Part shown: piece after piece, positions 54,561-63,332 of the stretch
Layout of the letters: each line of letters starts with the position of its first letter
Numbering within the stretch: the stretch's first letter is position 1
NCBI RefSeq assembly: GCF_030316845.1
Contig: NZ_JASZYS010000007.1
Coordinates: 1-64,000 of the forward strand
DNA from: Variovorax davisae
GTDB lineage: Bacteria; Pseudomonadota; Gammaproteobacteria; Burkholderiales; Burkholderiaceae_C
Length of the DNA stretch: 64,000 nucleotides
Reading direction: 5' to 3'
The notes under the pieces: generated by a model
What the model was told of the DNA's origin: nothing
Seen by the model: only the letters and a program-made list of their open reading frames with translations
The model's database searches: none
Made by a program: the position numbers and the translations under genes

Positions 54561-56114
54561 TCACGGACCCGGGTCGGTGCCACGGCCGCGATAGCGGCGC
54601 CGCAACAGGTACTCGAGCGCCTCGAACAGCGCTTCGCTCAGCAGCGCGAGCGCCGCGGCCGGCACGGCGCCGGCGACCAGCAGCTCGCGGTCGTTGAGTG
54701 CCAGTCCGGTCACGATGCGTTCGCCGAAGCCGCCGGCACCGATGAAGGCGGCGATGGTGGCGGTTCCGATCGCGATGGTGGTCGCGGTGCGCACGCCGGC
54801 CAGCAAGGTCGGCAGGGCCAGCGGCAGCAGCACCGCGCGCAGGTTCTGGCCGCCGGTCATGCCGAGCGCGGTGCCGGCGTCGCGCAGGCCGGTGGGCACT
54901 TCGGCCAGGCCGGTCACCGTGTTGCGCATGATCGGCAGCAGCGAATAGAGCGTCAGCGCGATCAGCGCCGGCAAGGTGCCGATCGCGCCGAGCAGCGAGA
55001 TCAGCACGGCCAGCAGCGCCAACGACGGAATGGTCTGCAGCAGCCCGGTCAAGCCGAGGACCAGCGCGCGCAGCCGCAGGTGGGCGAACACCGCGACCCC
55101 GAGCGGCACTGCGATCAGGATCGCGACGGCGACCGAGACCGCGACCAGCAGCAGGTGCTGGCGCGCGAGCCGCCCGAGGTCGGGGCCGAACAGCTTGGCC
55201 ATGAAGCCGCGGGCGCCTTCGCCGCTTGGGGCCGCGGCGCGCGCGCCCGGCTGCGCCGCGGCCAGGAAATCGCGCGCGATGACGTCGAAGGCCACGCCCT
55301 GCAACTCGGCGCGTGCGTTCATCGCGATCATGGCGTGCTCGTCGATCCGGCCCTCCAGCCGTTGCAGCGCGGTCCAGGCGGCCGGCAGCCGGGCCGGCAG
55401 GTCGAGCCGGTACAGCAGCACGGCGTCGTAGCGGGGAAAGTAGCGCCGGTCGTCCTCCAGCACGCGCAGGCCGAGGTGATCGATCTTGGCGTCGGTGGTG
55501 TAGATGTCGATGACGTCGATCTGCTTGGCGGCGATCGCTTCGTAGGCCAGGCCGTGGTCGAGGCCGGTCGGTGACTGGCCGAAGCCGTAGCGCGCCGCCA
55601 GGCCCTGCCAGCCGTCGGCGCGGCCGATGAACTCGTTCGACAGGCCGAAGCGCAGTTCGCGCCGGCCGGCCAGGTCGCTCAGGGTGCGGATGCCGAGCCG
55701 CTCGGCGTCGGCGGCACGCATCGCGAGCGCATAGCCGTCGTTGAACCCGAGCGGCACCGCCACGCCGAGCCCGAGCGGGCGCAGCGCGTCGTTCATGGCC
55801 TCGCGCGTCATCGCGGCCTGGCCCTTCAAGATCTCGAGCGCGATGGTGCCGGTGTATTCGGCGTAGACATCGATGCTGCCTGAGCGCAGCGCTTCGTAGA
55901 CGATCGCCGTGTTGCCCAGCCCCTGCCGCACCGCCGGGGCGACGGCCGTGTGCGGCGCCGCGGTCTGCGCCAGCACCTCGGCCAGGATGTAGGACTCGGT
56001 GAAGCGCTTGGAGCCTGCGCGCAGCGGCTGCTCCTGGGCGGCCGCGGCCAGGGCGGCGCCGAGCAGGACGATGAAAGCCAGGGCGGCAAGGCCGGTGCGG
56101 CGCAGCAGGTGCAT
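54561..56114 (-). CDS. Osmoprotectant-type ABC transporter, fused binding protein and permease (OpuC-like)
   Basis: A 517-residue fusion. A signal peptide (about 1-27) is followed by a glycine-betaine-type binding domain (about 28-290) with AGSKRFTESYILAEVLAQ and VYAEYTGTIALEILKG. A permease domain (about 315-505) follows, with GLLQTIPSLALLAVLISLLG and GLRDAGTALGMTGGQ. The order is binding domain first, permease second, the reverse of the better-known permease-first fusions. No ATPase gene is adjacent. The substrate could be glycine betaine, choline, carnitine or another quaternary amine. Confidence 0.83.
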   Translation of the reverse strand: MHLLRRTGLAALAFIVLLGAALAAAAQEQPLRAGSKRFTESYILAEVLAQTAAPHTAVAPAVRQGLGNTAIVYEALRSGSIDVYAEYTGTIALEILKGQAAMTREAMNDALRPLGLGVAVPLGFNDGYALAMRAADAERLGIRTLSDLAGRRELRFGLSNEFIGRADGWQGLAARYGFGQSPTGLDHGLAYEAIAAKQIDVIDIYTTDAKIDHLGLRVLEDDRRYFPRYDAVLLYRLDLPARLPAAWTALQRLEGRIDEHAMIAMNARAELQGVAFDVIARDFLAAAQPGARAAAPSGEGARGFMAKLFGPDLGRLARQHLLLVAVSVAVAILIAVPLGVAVFAHLRLRALVLGLTGLLQTIPSLALLAVLISLLGAIGTLPALIALTLYSLLPIMRNTVTGLAEVPTGLRDAGTALGMTGGQNLRAVLLPLALPTLLAGVRTATTIAIGTATIAAFIGAGGFGERIVTGLALNDRELLVAGAVPAAALALLSEALFEALEYLLRRRYRGRGTDPGP

Positions 56115-56204
56115 CGCGGCCAGTGTATCGGCGCCGGTCCCTGCGTGCGGCCTTCGTGTCGCTGGCTGGTGTCCTTCTCCTACAGCCGATGGTGCGCGCC
56201 GCTG

Positions 56205-57029
56205 ATGCGGGAAAGCGCGGGTGGCCACCACAGTGAGTGGGTGCTCATCAACTATGTCCGTCGCGGCCAGGGAAAGCCTTTGTTGCTCGTGCACGGGCTC
56301 GGCAGCAACTGGCGGACCTGGCAGACCATCCTCGACCCCCTGGCCGCCGAGCGCGCGGTGGTGGCGATCGACCTGCCCGGCTTCGGCAAGAGTCCGCCGC
56401 TGGACGGCGAGGTTTCTCTGCGAACCCTGGCGAGCGCCGTGGCCCGCTTCCTGCACGAACACGATCTTTGCGGTGCCGATGCTGTCGGCAGTTCGATGGG
56501 GGCGCGGCTGGTGCTCGAACTGGCGCGCCGCGGCCAGGTGCTCGGCACCGTCGTGTCGCTGGGGCCGGGCGGCTTCTGGGCTGGCCGGGAGCACCTGGCC
56601 TACCAGGTCTCGCTTTGCCTGTCGATGCGGCTGGCGCGCGGTTTGCACGCCGCCATGCCCGCCCTGGTGGCCCATGCATGGGCGCGCACGCTGCTGCTGG
56701 CGCGGTTCTCGGCGCAGGGCCGTCGGCTGTCGCCGGCGCTGGTACTGGAAGAGATGCGCAGCTACGCGGTGGCGAAGTCCTTCGACCTCATGCTGGAGGA
56801 TGTCGTACGCGGATCGCCGCTCGAAGGCGCCGACGTCGGGACGCTCGCCAAGCCGGTCGTGATCGGCTGGGGCCGGCTCGACAAGGTCTGCCTTCCGCGC
56901 CAGGCGGCACGCGCGCAAGCACAGTTTCCCGATGCCCGGCTGCACTGGTTCGAGTGCTGCGGCCACTATCCCCACTGGGATCAGCCCGAAGAGACCGCTC
57001 GCCTGATCCTCGACACCACCGCCGATTGA
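56205..57029 (+). CDS. Alpha/beta hydrolase
   Basis: A 274-residue (from ATG 56205) alpha/beta hydrolase. PLLLVHGLGSNWRTWQTILD and VVAIDLPGFGKS are the oxyanion region. GSSMGARLVLELAR carries the Ser nucleophile, GWGRLDKVCLP the acid and CGHYPHWDQPE the His. The start is uncertain: a GTG at 56241 begins right before the conserved region, and neither site has a good ribosome binding sequence. Divergent from the OpuC-like gene, 16 nt upstream of the ROK-like gene. Substrate unknown. Confidence 0.75.
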   Translation: MRESAGGHHSEWVLINYVRRGQGKPLLLVHGLGSNWRTWQTILDPLAAERAVVAIDLPGFGKSPPLDGEVSLRTLASAVARFLHEHDLCGADAVGSSMGARLVLELARRGQVLGTVVSLGPGGFWAGREHLAYQVSLCLSMRLARGLHAAMPALVAHAWARTLLLARFSAQGRRLSPALVLEEMRSYAVAKSFDLMLEDVVRGSPLEGADVGTLAKPVVIGWGRLDKVCLPRQAARAQAQFPDARLHWFECCGHYPHWDQPEETARLILDTTAD

Positions 57030-57045
57030 AAGGGCCTCTGCCGCA

Positions 57046-58110
57046 ATGAAGAAACAGCACCCGCACGGCGCTCGCGAACTGCCTTCGGTGACGGTCGACG
57101 GCTACAGCCTGCAGTTGCGCGACAAGGACGGCTTCATCGGCGACCAGGCCAGCCAGACCGCCTTCAGGCAGCTGCTGGAGCGCTGGCGCCAGCGCCGCCG
57201 GCGCAAGGGCCACGACCCGCTGGGCGGCGTGCATTCCAAGGACCTCAGCAAGAGCGAACTCGACGCGGCCCTGGGCGAGGCCGAGACTTCCGAGGCGGCG
57301 GACGTGGTCCACGGCGTCATCGAGGAGTTCTCGGAGGAACTGGCCTGGGTGATCGACCGCTTCCTGCGCCAGCCGTCGTGGAAGGGCGTGCAGCGCATCG
57401 TGATCGGCGGCGGCTTTCCGGGCAGCGATGTGGGCGAGCGTGCGGTGCTCCAGGCGGCGGCGATCCTGCAGCACATGAATGTGTCGGTCGAGCTGGCCCG
57501 CATCTGCCACGAGCCGGACGACGGCGGCCTGCTCGGCTGGGTCCATCTGGTGCCGCCGCCGATGCGGAAGGGCCATGACGCGATCCTGGCGCTCGACATC
57601 GGCGGCACCAACGTGCGCTGCGGCATCGTCAAGCTGCGCAAGAAGCGGGCGCCCGATCTGTCGAAGGCCAAGGTGGTGCGGCGCGAGAAATGGCGCCACG
57701 CCGACGATCGCCCGAGCCGTCGAGTGCTGATCGACCGGCTGGCCGAGATGCTCGAGGCGCAGATCCGCTACAGCAGGAAGCAGGGCATCCGGCTCGCGCC
57801 CTTCATCGGCATCGCCTGTCCGGGGCTGATCCGCAAGGACGGCTCGATCTCTCGCGGCGCCCAGAACCTGCCGGGCGATTGGGAGAGCGACAACTTCCAC
57901 CTGCCGAGCGAACTGGTCAAGCGCCTGCCGGAGATCGCCGGCGAGCCGACCGTGGCGCTGATGCACAACGACGCGGTGGTGCAGGGCCTGAGCGAGCTGC
58001 CGTTCATGCGGGACGTGAAGCACTGGGCGGTGCTGACCATCGGCACCGGCCTCGGCAATGCCAGCTTCACCAACCAGGGCAAGAAGGCTAAAGCTGGAAA
58101 GCGATCGTGA
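57046..58110 (+). CDS. ROK-like sugar kinase with circularly permuted motif order
   Basis: A 354-residue protein carrying ROK/hexokinase-superfamily motifs in an unusual order. IVIGGGFPGSDVGERAV (118-134) and PDDGGLLGW (157-165), which normally lie in the C-terminal third, come first. The phosphate-1 motif DIGGTNVRCG (184-193), the catalytic Asp309 in MHNDAVV and the phosphate-2 motif GTGLG (333-337) follow. The protein ends only 17 residues after GTGLG. No ROK zinc motif (CGQxGC) is visible. The order is explained by a circular permutation. Sugar kinase activity is plausible but unproven. Confidence 0.7.
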   Translation: MKKQHPHGARELPSVTVDGYSLQLRDKDGFIGDQASQTAFRQLLERWRQRRRRKGHDPLGGVHSKDLSKSELDAALGEAETSEAADVVHGVIEEFSEELAWVIDRFLRQPSWKGVQRIVIGGGFPGSDVGERAVLQAAAILQHMNVSVELARICHEPDDGGLLGWVHLVPPPMRKGHDAILALDIGGTNVRCGIVKLRKKRAPDLSKAKVVRREKWRHADDRPSRRVLIDRLAEMLEAQIRYSRKQGIRLAPFIGIACPGLIRKDGSISRGAQNLPGDWESDNFHLPSELVKRLPEIAGEPTVALMHNDAVVQGLSELPFMRDVKHWAVLTIGTGLGNASFTNQGKKAKAGKRS

Positions 58111-59470
58111 GCAGCAGCCCTTCGGCGACGTCGCGCACCAGGCCCGGCGTGCGCGCCCGGTAGGTCTCGCCGGCAGAGGCCGTGGTCTCGATCCATTGCG
58201 CCAGCCAGTCGACTTCGGCACGGCCGTAGAACACCACCGCTGCCTCGTGGTTGAGCAGCAGGCTGCGCAGGTCGAGATTGATCGAGCCGCAGAGCGCCAG
58301 GTCGTCGTCCATGACCACCGCCTTGGCGTGGGCCATGAAGGGCAGCATCCGGAACATCACGCCGGCGCGCGCCAGGTCGCGCATGGTGCGGGCGCGCACG
58401 AAGTCGGCCAGGCGGTGGTTCGACCGGGCCGGTATCGCGATCGTCACCTGCACGCCGCGCCGGGCGGCCAGCCGCAGCGCATCGCGCAGTCCGTCGCCGG
58501 GGACGAAGTAGGGCGTCACCGCGAGCAGGCGGTGTTCGGCGCGGAAGCAGGCGTCGATCAGCAGCGCCTGTGCCGTGTCTTCGGTCTGGTCGGGGCCGCT
58601 GGGCAGGAACTGCGCCGGGCCGCCGTGGTCCTGCGGGCCCGCATCGGCGGCGATGGCGCGTGACTGGCGCCCGCGCACCGATGTCCAGTCGTGGTCGAAC
58701 TGGCGCGCCGCCGCGGCCGCCGCGTCGCCGCGCAGATCGAAGGACAGGTCGCGCCAGGGCACTGGATGGGCGTCGTTGCCGGTGAAGTATTCGCCCGCCA
58801 GGTTGCGGCCGCCGGACCAGAGCCAGTGGTCGTCGGCGATCGTCAGCTTGCGGTGGTTGCGCAGGTTGCGCGGGCCGCTGCGCCGCAGGCTGAAGATCGG
58901 CCGGAACACCGCGACCTCGGCACCGGCATCGCGCAGCGAGTCGAAATGCGTGCGCGGCAGCGACAGGGCGCCGAAGCCGTCCAGCAGCACCCGCACCTTG
59001 ACGCCGCCGCGGGCCCGGCGCGACAGGCGGTTGATCACCTCGTGTCCGAGCGCGTCGTCGCCGATGATGAAGGTCGAGACGTCGATCGAGTGGCGGGCGC
59101 CCTCGATCACCTCGAACAGCGCGTCGCGCGCGGCCGCGCCGTCGGAATGCAGCCGCGTGTCGCAGCGGCTGGGCGCCGCGAGGCCGAAGCTCTCGACCAG
59201 CTCGGCGGCCCAGTGCCCCGCCGGCGCCGAGCGCGGCGGCCGGGGAATGCCCACCGGCCTGAGCTTGCGCTGGCCGAACACCAGGTACATGGGCAAGATC
59301 ACATAGGGCAGCAGCGCCAGGCCCATGACCCAGGCGATGGCGGTCGTTGGCGCGCGCTGCTCGCGCCGCGCGCGGGTCGTGAGCACGTAGACCAGCAGGG
59401 CGAAGGTGACGACCAGCAGATGCTGCGACGGCGAGGGCAGCCAGTCGAGCAGGTCGTCGATCTGGTTCAC
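58088..59470 (-). CDS. Phospholipase D-family cardiolipin synthase-like protein
   Basis: A 460-residue protein. Two N-terminal membrane helices (about 15-35 and 48-68) are followed by two PLD domains with HKD motifs NHRKLTIADD and AHAKAVVMDD. The second domain contains CGSINLDLRSLLLNHEAAVV. The architecture matches bacterial cardiolipin synthases (ClsA-like), which join phosphatidyl groups into cardiolipin. The GTG start at 59470 overlaps the GST stop. Its 3' end overlaps the 3' end of the convergent ROK-like gene by 23 nt. Confidence 0.83.
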   Translation of the reverse strand: MNQIDDLLDWLPSPSQHLLVVTFALLVYVLTTRARREQRAPTTAIAWVMGLALLPYVILPMYLVFGQRKLRPVGIPRPPRSAPAGHWAAELVESFGLAAPSRCDTRLHSDGAAARDALFEVIEGARHSIDVSTFIIGDDALGHEVINRLSRRARGGVKVRVLLDGFGALSLPRTHFDSLRDAGAEVAVFRPIFSLRRSGPRNLRNHRKLTIADDHWLWSGGRNLAGEYFTGNDAHPVPWRDLSFDLRGDAAAAAARQFDHDWTSVRGRQSRAIAADAGPQDHGGPAQFLPSGPDQTEDTAQALLIDACFRAEHRLLAVTPYFVPGDGLRDALRLAARRGVQVTIAIPARSNHRLADFVRARTMRDLARAGVMFRMLPFMAHAKAVVMDDDLALCGSINLDLRSLLLNHEAAVVFYGRAEVDWLAQWIETTASAGETYRARTPGLVRDVAEGLLLTIAFQL

Positions 59471-60135
59471 GGGCGGGCCAGCGCCTGCAGGTGCGGTGGC
59501 ACCGGTCGGCCCTCGGAAGCCAGGAAGCGCATCATCGTGCCGACCACCTCGCGCACCGGCGGCCGCGCGCCCACGCGGTCGCGCCAGGCCAGCAGGCGCG
59601 GCGTGGCCGGCGTCATCAGCGCGCCCTTGCGCTCGGCGAACACCTGCGCCATGTAGAAGGCGATGTCGACGAAGGAATAGCCGCCCGCGAGGTAGTCGCG
59701 TTGGGCGAGCAGTGCTTCGAGCTTCGCGTAGTAGGCGGCACAGCCGGCGCAGGCCGCGACCGCGGCCTCGCTGCCCATGTCGTCCTGCAGCCCGAACAGC
59801 CGGATGACGTGCGGAAAGAACACCTCGTCGGATTCGAGCTCGAGCCGGCGCGCCTGGGCCCGTGCCGCCACGCCGTCGGGCCACAGCGCAGGCTCGGGGA
59901 AGCGGTCTTCGAGGTACTCGAAGATCTGGGTCGAGTCGAACAGCTCGACCTCGCCGTCGATCAGCACCGGCACCTGCCGCTTCGGATTGACCCGCAGCAC
60001 CTCCGGGTGCCGGGGCTCGTAGCGGTCGTCGCGGTCGAAGGGCACCATGATGCATTCGAAGGCGAGGCCTTTTTCGAGCGCCGCGATCTGCACCTTGGCG
60101 CCGAACATGCTGAGGGGGCCTGAATAGAGCTTCAT
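59467..60135 (-). CDS. Glutathione S-transferase family protein
   Basis: A 222-residue GST. The N-terminal thioredoxin-like domain reads MKLYSGPLSMFGAKVQIAAL, with PKRQVPVLIDGE as the cis-Pro loop and FDSTQIFEYLEDRFPEP as the glutathione-binding end. The helical C-terminal domain has YLAGGYSFVDIAFYMAQV. The catalytic residue class (Ser in GPLSMFG) is suggested, not certain. Shares an operon with the cardiolipin-synthase-like gene (GTGA overlap). Confidence 0.85.
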   Translation of the reverse strand: MKLYSGPLSMFGAKVQIAALEKGLAFECIMVPFDRDDRYEPRHPEVLRVNPKRQVPVLIDGEVELFDSTQIFEYLEDRFPEPALWPDGVAARAQARRLELESDEVFFPHVIRLFGLQDDMGSEAAVAACAGCAAYYAKLEALLAQRDYLAGGYSFVDIAFYMAQVFAERKGALMTPATPRLLAWRDRVGARPPVREVVGTMMRFLASEGRPVPPHLQALARP

Positions 60136-60192
60136 GGCCCCCGAGCCTACTTCACACCGGCCCGGAGTCCAACCGGGCGGCGGTGCGGCGTG

Positions 60193-61311
60193 CTACGCGC
60201 CCCAGACTTCCTGCGCGGTCTCGACCACCAGGCGCAGCTTGGCGCGCTGCGCCTCGACCGCGATGTTGTTGCCGTGCACCGTGCTGGAGAATCCGCACTG
60301 CGGCGACAGCGCGAGCTGGTCGAGCGACACGTACTTGGCGGCCGACTCGATGCGGGCCTTGAGTTCGTCCTTGTCTTCCATCTGGCCGAACTTGGTGGTC
60401 ACCAGGCCCAGCACCACGGTCTTGCCCTTGGGCAGGAAGCGCAGCGGCCGGAAGTCGCCCGAGCGGGCGTCGTCGTACTCGAGGAAGTAGGCGTCGAGGT
60501 CCATCTCCTTGAGCAGCGCCTCGGCCACCGGCTCGTAGTTGCCGGCCGCCGCATGGGTGCTCTTGAAGTTGCCGCGGCACAGGTGCATCGCCAGGATCAT
60601 GCCCTCGGGCTTCTGCGCCACCACCTTGTTGATGAAGGCGGCGTAGCGGTGCGGCAGCTCGTTCGGGTCGTCGCCGCGCTGGCGCGCCGCTTCGCGCATC
60701 TTCTCATCGCAGAGGTAGGCCAGGTTGGTGTCGTCCATCTGGACGTAGGTGCAGCCGGCGGCCGCCAGCGAGCGCAGCTCGTCGCCATAGGCCTTGGCGA
60801 CGTCGTCGTAGAACACCGGGTCGAGCTCGGGGTACGCCTCCCGGCTGATGCCGGCGCGCCCGCCGCGGAAGTGCAGCATGGTGGGCGAGGGGATGGTCAC
60901 CTTGGGCGTGTTGCCGGCCGACACCTGGCTCTTGAGGTACTCGAAGTCGGCCAGCTGGATGTTCTTGGCGTGGCGCACCTTGTCGATCACGCGCATCACG
61001 GGGGGCGCGAGCTCCTCGGTGCCGTCGGGCTTGCGGATCGTGACCGGGATGTCGGTCTTGACGCCGCCGAGCTGCTCGAGGAAGTCGATGTGGAAGTAGG
61101 TGCGGCGGAATTCGCCGTCGGTGATGCTCTTCAGGCCGATGTCTTCCTGGAACTTGACGATCTCGGTGATCGCCTTGTCCTCGACCTTGCGGAGCTGCTC
61201 GGGCGTGATCTCGCCCTTGGCTTTTTGCTCGCGGGCTTCGAGCAGGTATTGGGGGCGAAGGAAGCTGCCGACGTGGTCGTAGCGGGCAGGCAGGGATGCG
61301 TGCTGGGACAT
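60193..61311 (-). CDS. Cobalamin-independent methionine-synthase-like methyltransferase (MetE C-terminal type)
   Basis: A 372-residue UROD/MetE-like barrel with the zinc site kept: HLCRGN (His, Cys) and SPQCGFSS (Cys). It is the short form, lacking the N-terminal half of full MetE, as in YxjG/YxjH-type proteins. These transfer methyl groups from unknown donors to a thiol such as homocysteine. [20 protein letters not shown], preceded by LVTTK, is typical. It is divergent from vanA, so it may take up methyl groups from aromatic demethylation; that is inference. Confidence 0.78.
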   Translation of the reverse strand: MSQHASLPARYDHVGSFLRPQYLLEAREQKAKGEITPEQLRKVEDKAITEIVKFQEDIGLKSITDGEFRRTYFHIDFLEQLGGVKTDIPVTIRKPDGTEELAPPVMRVIDKVRHAKNIQLADFEYLKSQVSAGNTPKVTIPSPTMLHFRGGRAGISREAYPELDPVFYDDVAKAYGDELRSLAAAGCTYVQMDDTNLAYLCDEKMREAARQRGDDPNELPHRYAAFINKVVAQKPEGMILAMHLCRGNFKSTHAAAGNYEPVAEALLKEMDLDAYFLEYDDARSGDFRPLRFLPKGKTVVLGLVTTKFGQMEDKDELKARIESAAKYVSLDQLALSPQCGFSSTVHGNNIAVEAQRAKLRLVVETAQEVWGA

Positions 61312-61438
61312 GGGATGGCTCCGTCGTATCTGGAAAAGAACGGTCGATCGTATCCGCACAGGCATCCCCCGCGATGGATACCGAAAGATCGGTGTTTACC
61401 CTTGAATTGGCTAAAAACGATGGACTTTAACGCATCTC

Positions 61439-61454
61439 TGTATACATTGCGTAT
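61439..61454. promoter_or_regulatory. Candidate GntR/VanR operator before vanA
   Basis: The palindrome TGTATACA (61439-61446) overlaps an ATAC-N6-style pair ATAC/GTAT (61442-61445 and 61451-61454), ending 3 nt before the vanA ATG. Sequences of the TTGTATACAA type are common targets of FCD-type GntR repressors, and such a gene (62558) follows vanA. A bound repressor here would block initiation. Confidence 0.45.
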
Positions 61455-61457
61455 CCC

Positions 61458-62561
61458 ATGAAAGCCGAAACCCGCCCCTTTCCGCTCGACGCCTGGTACG
61501 CGGCCGCCTACGACGTCGAAGTCGCGCATGCGCTGCTGCCGCGCACCATCTGCAACCAGAAGCTGGTGCTGTACCGGCGCACCGACGGCCAGGTCGCGGT
61601 GCTGGAAGACGCCTGCTGGCATCGGTTGATGCCGCTGTCGCTCGGGCGGCTCGACGGCGACGAGGTGGTCTGCGGCTACCACGGCCTGGTCTACAACAGC
61701 CAGGGCCGCTGCACCTTCATGCCGAGCCAGGAGACGCTCAACCCGTCGGCCTGCGTGCGGGCCTATCCGGTGGTCGAGAAGCACCGTTTCGTCTGGGTCT
61801 GGCCCGGCGACCCGGCCAAGGCCGATCCGGCGCTGGTGCCCGACATGCACTGGAACGACGACCCCGAATGGGCCGGCGACGGCAAGATGATCCGGGTCGC
61901 CTGCGACTACCGGCTGGTGGTCGACAACCTGATGGACCTGACGCACGAGACCTTCGTCCACGGCTCTTCGATCGGCAACCGCGCGGTGGCCGAGGCGCCC
62001 TTCGTCGCCACCCATGGCGACCGCTCGGCGACCGTCACGCGCTGGATGGAAGGCATCGAGGCGCCGCCGTTCTGGGCCGGCCAGATCCAGCATGCACGCG
62101 GCTACCGGGGCCCGGTGGACCGCTGGCAGATCATCCGCTTCGAGGGTCCGTGCACCGTCAACATCGACGTCGGCGTGGCCGAGGCGGGCAGCGGGGCGGT
62201 GCCGCGCGACGGCCTGCCCGGCGACCGCAGCAAGGGCGTCAACGGCTACGTGCTCAACACGATCACGCCCGAGACCGACAAGAGCTGCCTCTATTTCTGG
62301 GCCTTCGCGCGCAACTACTGCGTCGGCGAGCAGCGCCTCACCCACCAGCTGCGCGAAGGCGTGGCCGGCATCTTCCGCGAGGACGAACTGGTGCTCGAAG
62401 CCCAGCAGCAGGCGATCGACGAGCGGCCCGACTACAGCTTCTACAACCTCAACATCGACGCCGGCGCGATGTGGGCCCGGCGGCTGATCGACCAGATGGT
62501 GGCGCGCGAGAAGCCGCGTGCGCCGACGATCCCGATCCAGCCGGCGGAGATCGTCCGATGA
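61458..62561 (+). CDS. vanA: Vanillate O-demethylase oxygenase subunit (Rieske type)
   Basis: A 367-residue terminal oxygenase demethylating vanillate to protocatechuate with release of formaldehyde. The Rieske cluster ligands are Cys53/His55 (ACWHR) and Cys72/His75 (CGYHGL), and the mononuclear iron triad is Asp160, His163, His168 in [29 protein letters not shown] is nearly identical to Pseudomonas VanA. The first Rieske half is CWHR instead of the usual CPHR. A related methoxybenzoate could also be the substrate. No ribosome binding site is evident. Confidence 0.87.
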   Translation: MKAETRPFPLDAWYAAAYDVEVAHALLPRTICNQKLVLYRRTDGQVAVLEDACWHRLMPLSLGRLDGDEVVCGYHGLVYNSQGRCTFMPSQETLNPSACVRAYPVVEKHRFVWVWPGDPAKADPALVPDMHWNDDPEWAGDGKMIRVACDYRLVVDNLMDLTHETFVHGSSIGNRAVAEAPFVATHGDRSATVTRWMEGIEAPPFWAGQIQHARGYRGPVDRWQIIRFEGPCTVNIDVGVAEAGSGAVPRDGLPGDRSKGVNGYVLNTITPETDKSCLYFWAFARNYCVGEQRLTHQLREGVAGIFREDELVLEAQQQAIDERPDYSFYNLNIDAGAMWARRLIDQMVAREKPRAPTIPIQPAEIVR

Positions 62562-63319
62562 GCGCAGTCGGGTCGGCCCCCGAGCCGGTCGAGGCCGGCG
62601 GTTCCCACGCGGTCAAGGCCCAGCTGCGCCTGCGCGAGATGATCCTGGCCGGCGAGCTGGCCGGCGGGGCTCGCATCGCCGAGGTGGCGGTGTCGGAGCT
62701 GCTGGGCGTCTCGCGCACCCCGGTGCGCAGCGCGCTGATGCGGCTCGAACAGGAAGGGCTGCTCGAAAGCCTGCCCAACGGCGGCTATGCCGTGCGGACC
62801 TTCTCGGAGCGCGACGTGGCCGATGCGATCGAGCTGCGCGGCACGCTCGAAGGGCTTTCGGCGCGGCTGGCGGCCGAGCGCGGCGCGCCGCCGGTGGTGC
62901 TGCGCGAGGCCCGGGCCTGCCTGCGGCGCATCGACGAGCTGCTGCGCCAGCCGGCGCTCGACGATGCCGCCTTCTCGCGCTACGTCGCCTTCAACGAGGA
63001 GTTCCACCGGCTGCTGTCGGAGATGGCGGGCAGCGCGCTGATCGCCAAGCAGATGGAGCGCGTCATCAACCTGCCGTTCGCTTCGCCCTCGGGCTTCGTG
63101 GTGGTGCAGGCCAATTCGCCCGCCGCCCGCGACATGCTGCTGATCGCGCAGGACCAGCACGGCCAGGTGCTGGACGCGATCGAGAACCGCGAAGGCTCGC
63201 GCGCCGAGGCGCTGATGCGCGAGCACAGCCGGATCGCCCAGCGCAACCTGCGCGAAGCCCTGCACGGCGCCCAGAACCATCCCCTGCCGGGCGTGCAGCT
63301 GATCCGCCGCCGCGCATGA
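62558..63319 (+). CDS. GntR-family regulator (FCD domain), VanR-like
   Basis: A 253-residue regulator. The winged helix (about 18-85) contains [20 protein letters not shown] and the FCD effector domain (about 95-240) contains [20 protein letters not shown]. The start overlaps the vanA stop (ATGA), so the regulator is translated with the oxygenase. It lies between vanA and vanB, consistent with a VanR role that senses vanillate; in many other bacteria vanR lies beside the pair. Confidence 0.87.
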   Translation: MSAVGSAPEPVEAGGSHAVKAQLRLREMILAGELAGGARIAEVAVSELLGVSRTPVRSALMRLEQEGLLESLPNGGYAVRTFSERDVADAIELRGTLEGLSARLAAERGAPPVVLREARACLRRIDELLRQPALDDAAFSRYVAFNEEFHRLLSEMAGSALIAKQMERVINLPFASPSGFVVVQANSPAARDMLLIAQDQHGQVLDAIENREGSRAEALMREHSRIAQRNLREALHGAQNHPLPGVQLIRRRA

Positions 63320-63332
63320 AGAAGCCCAGACG

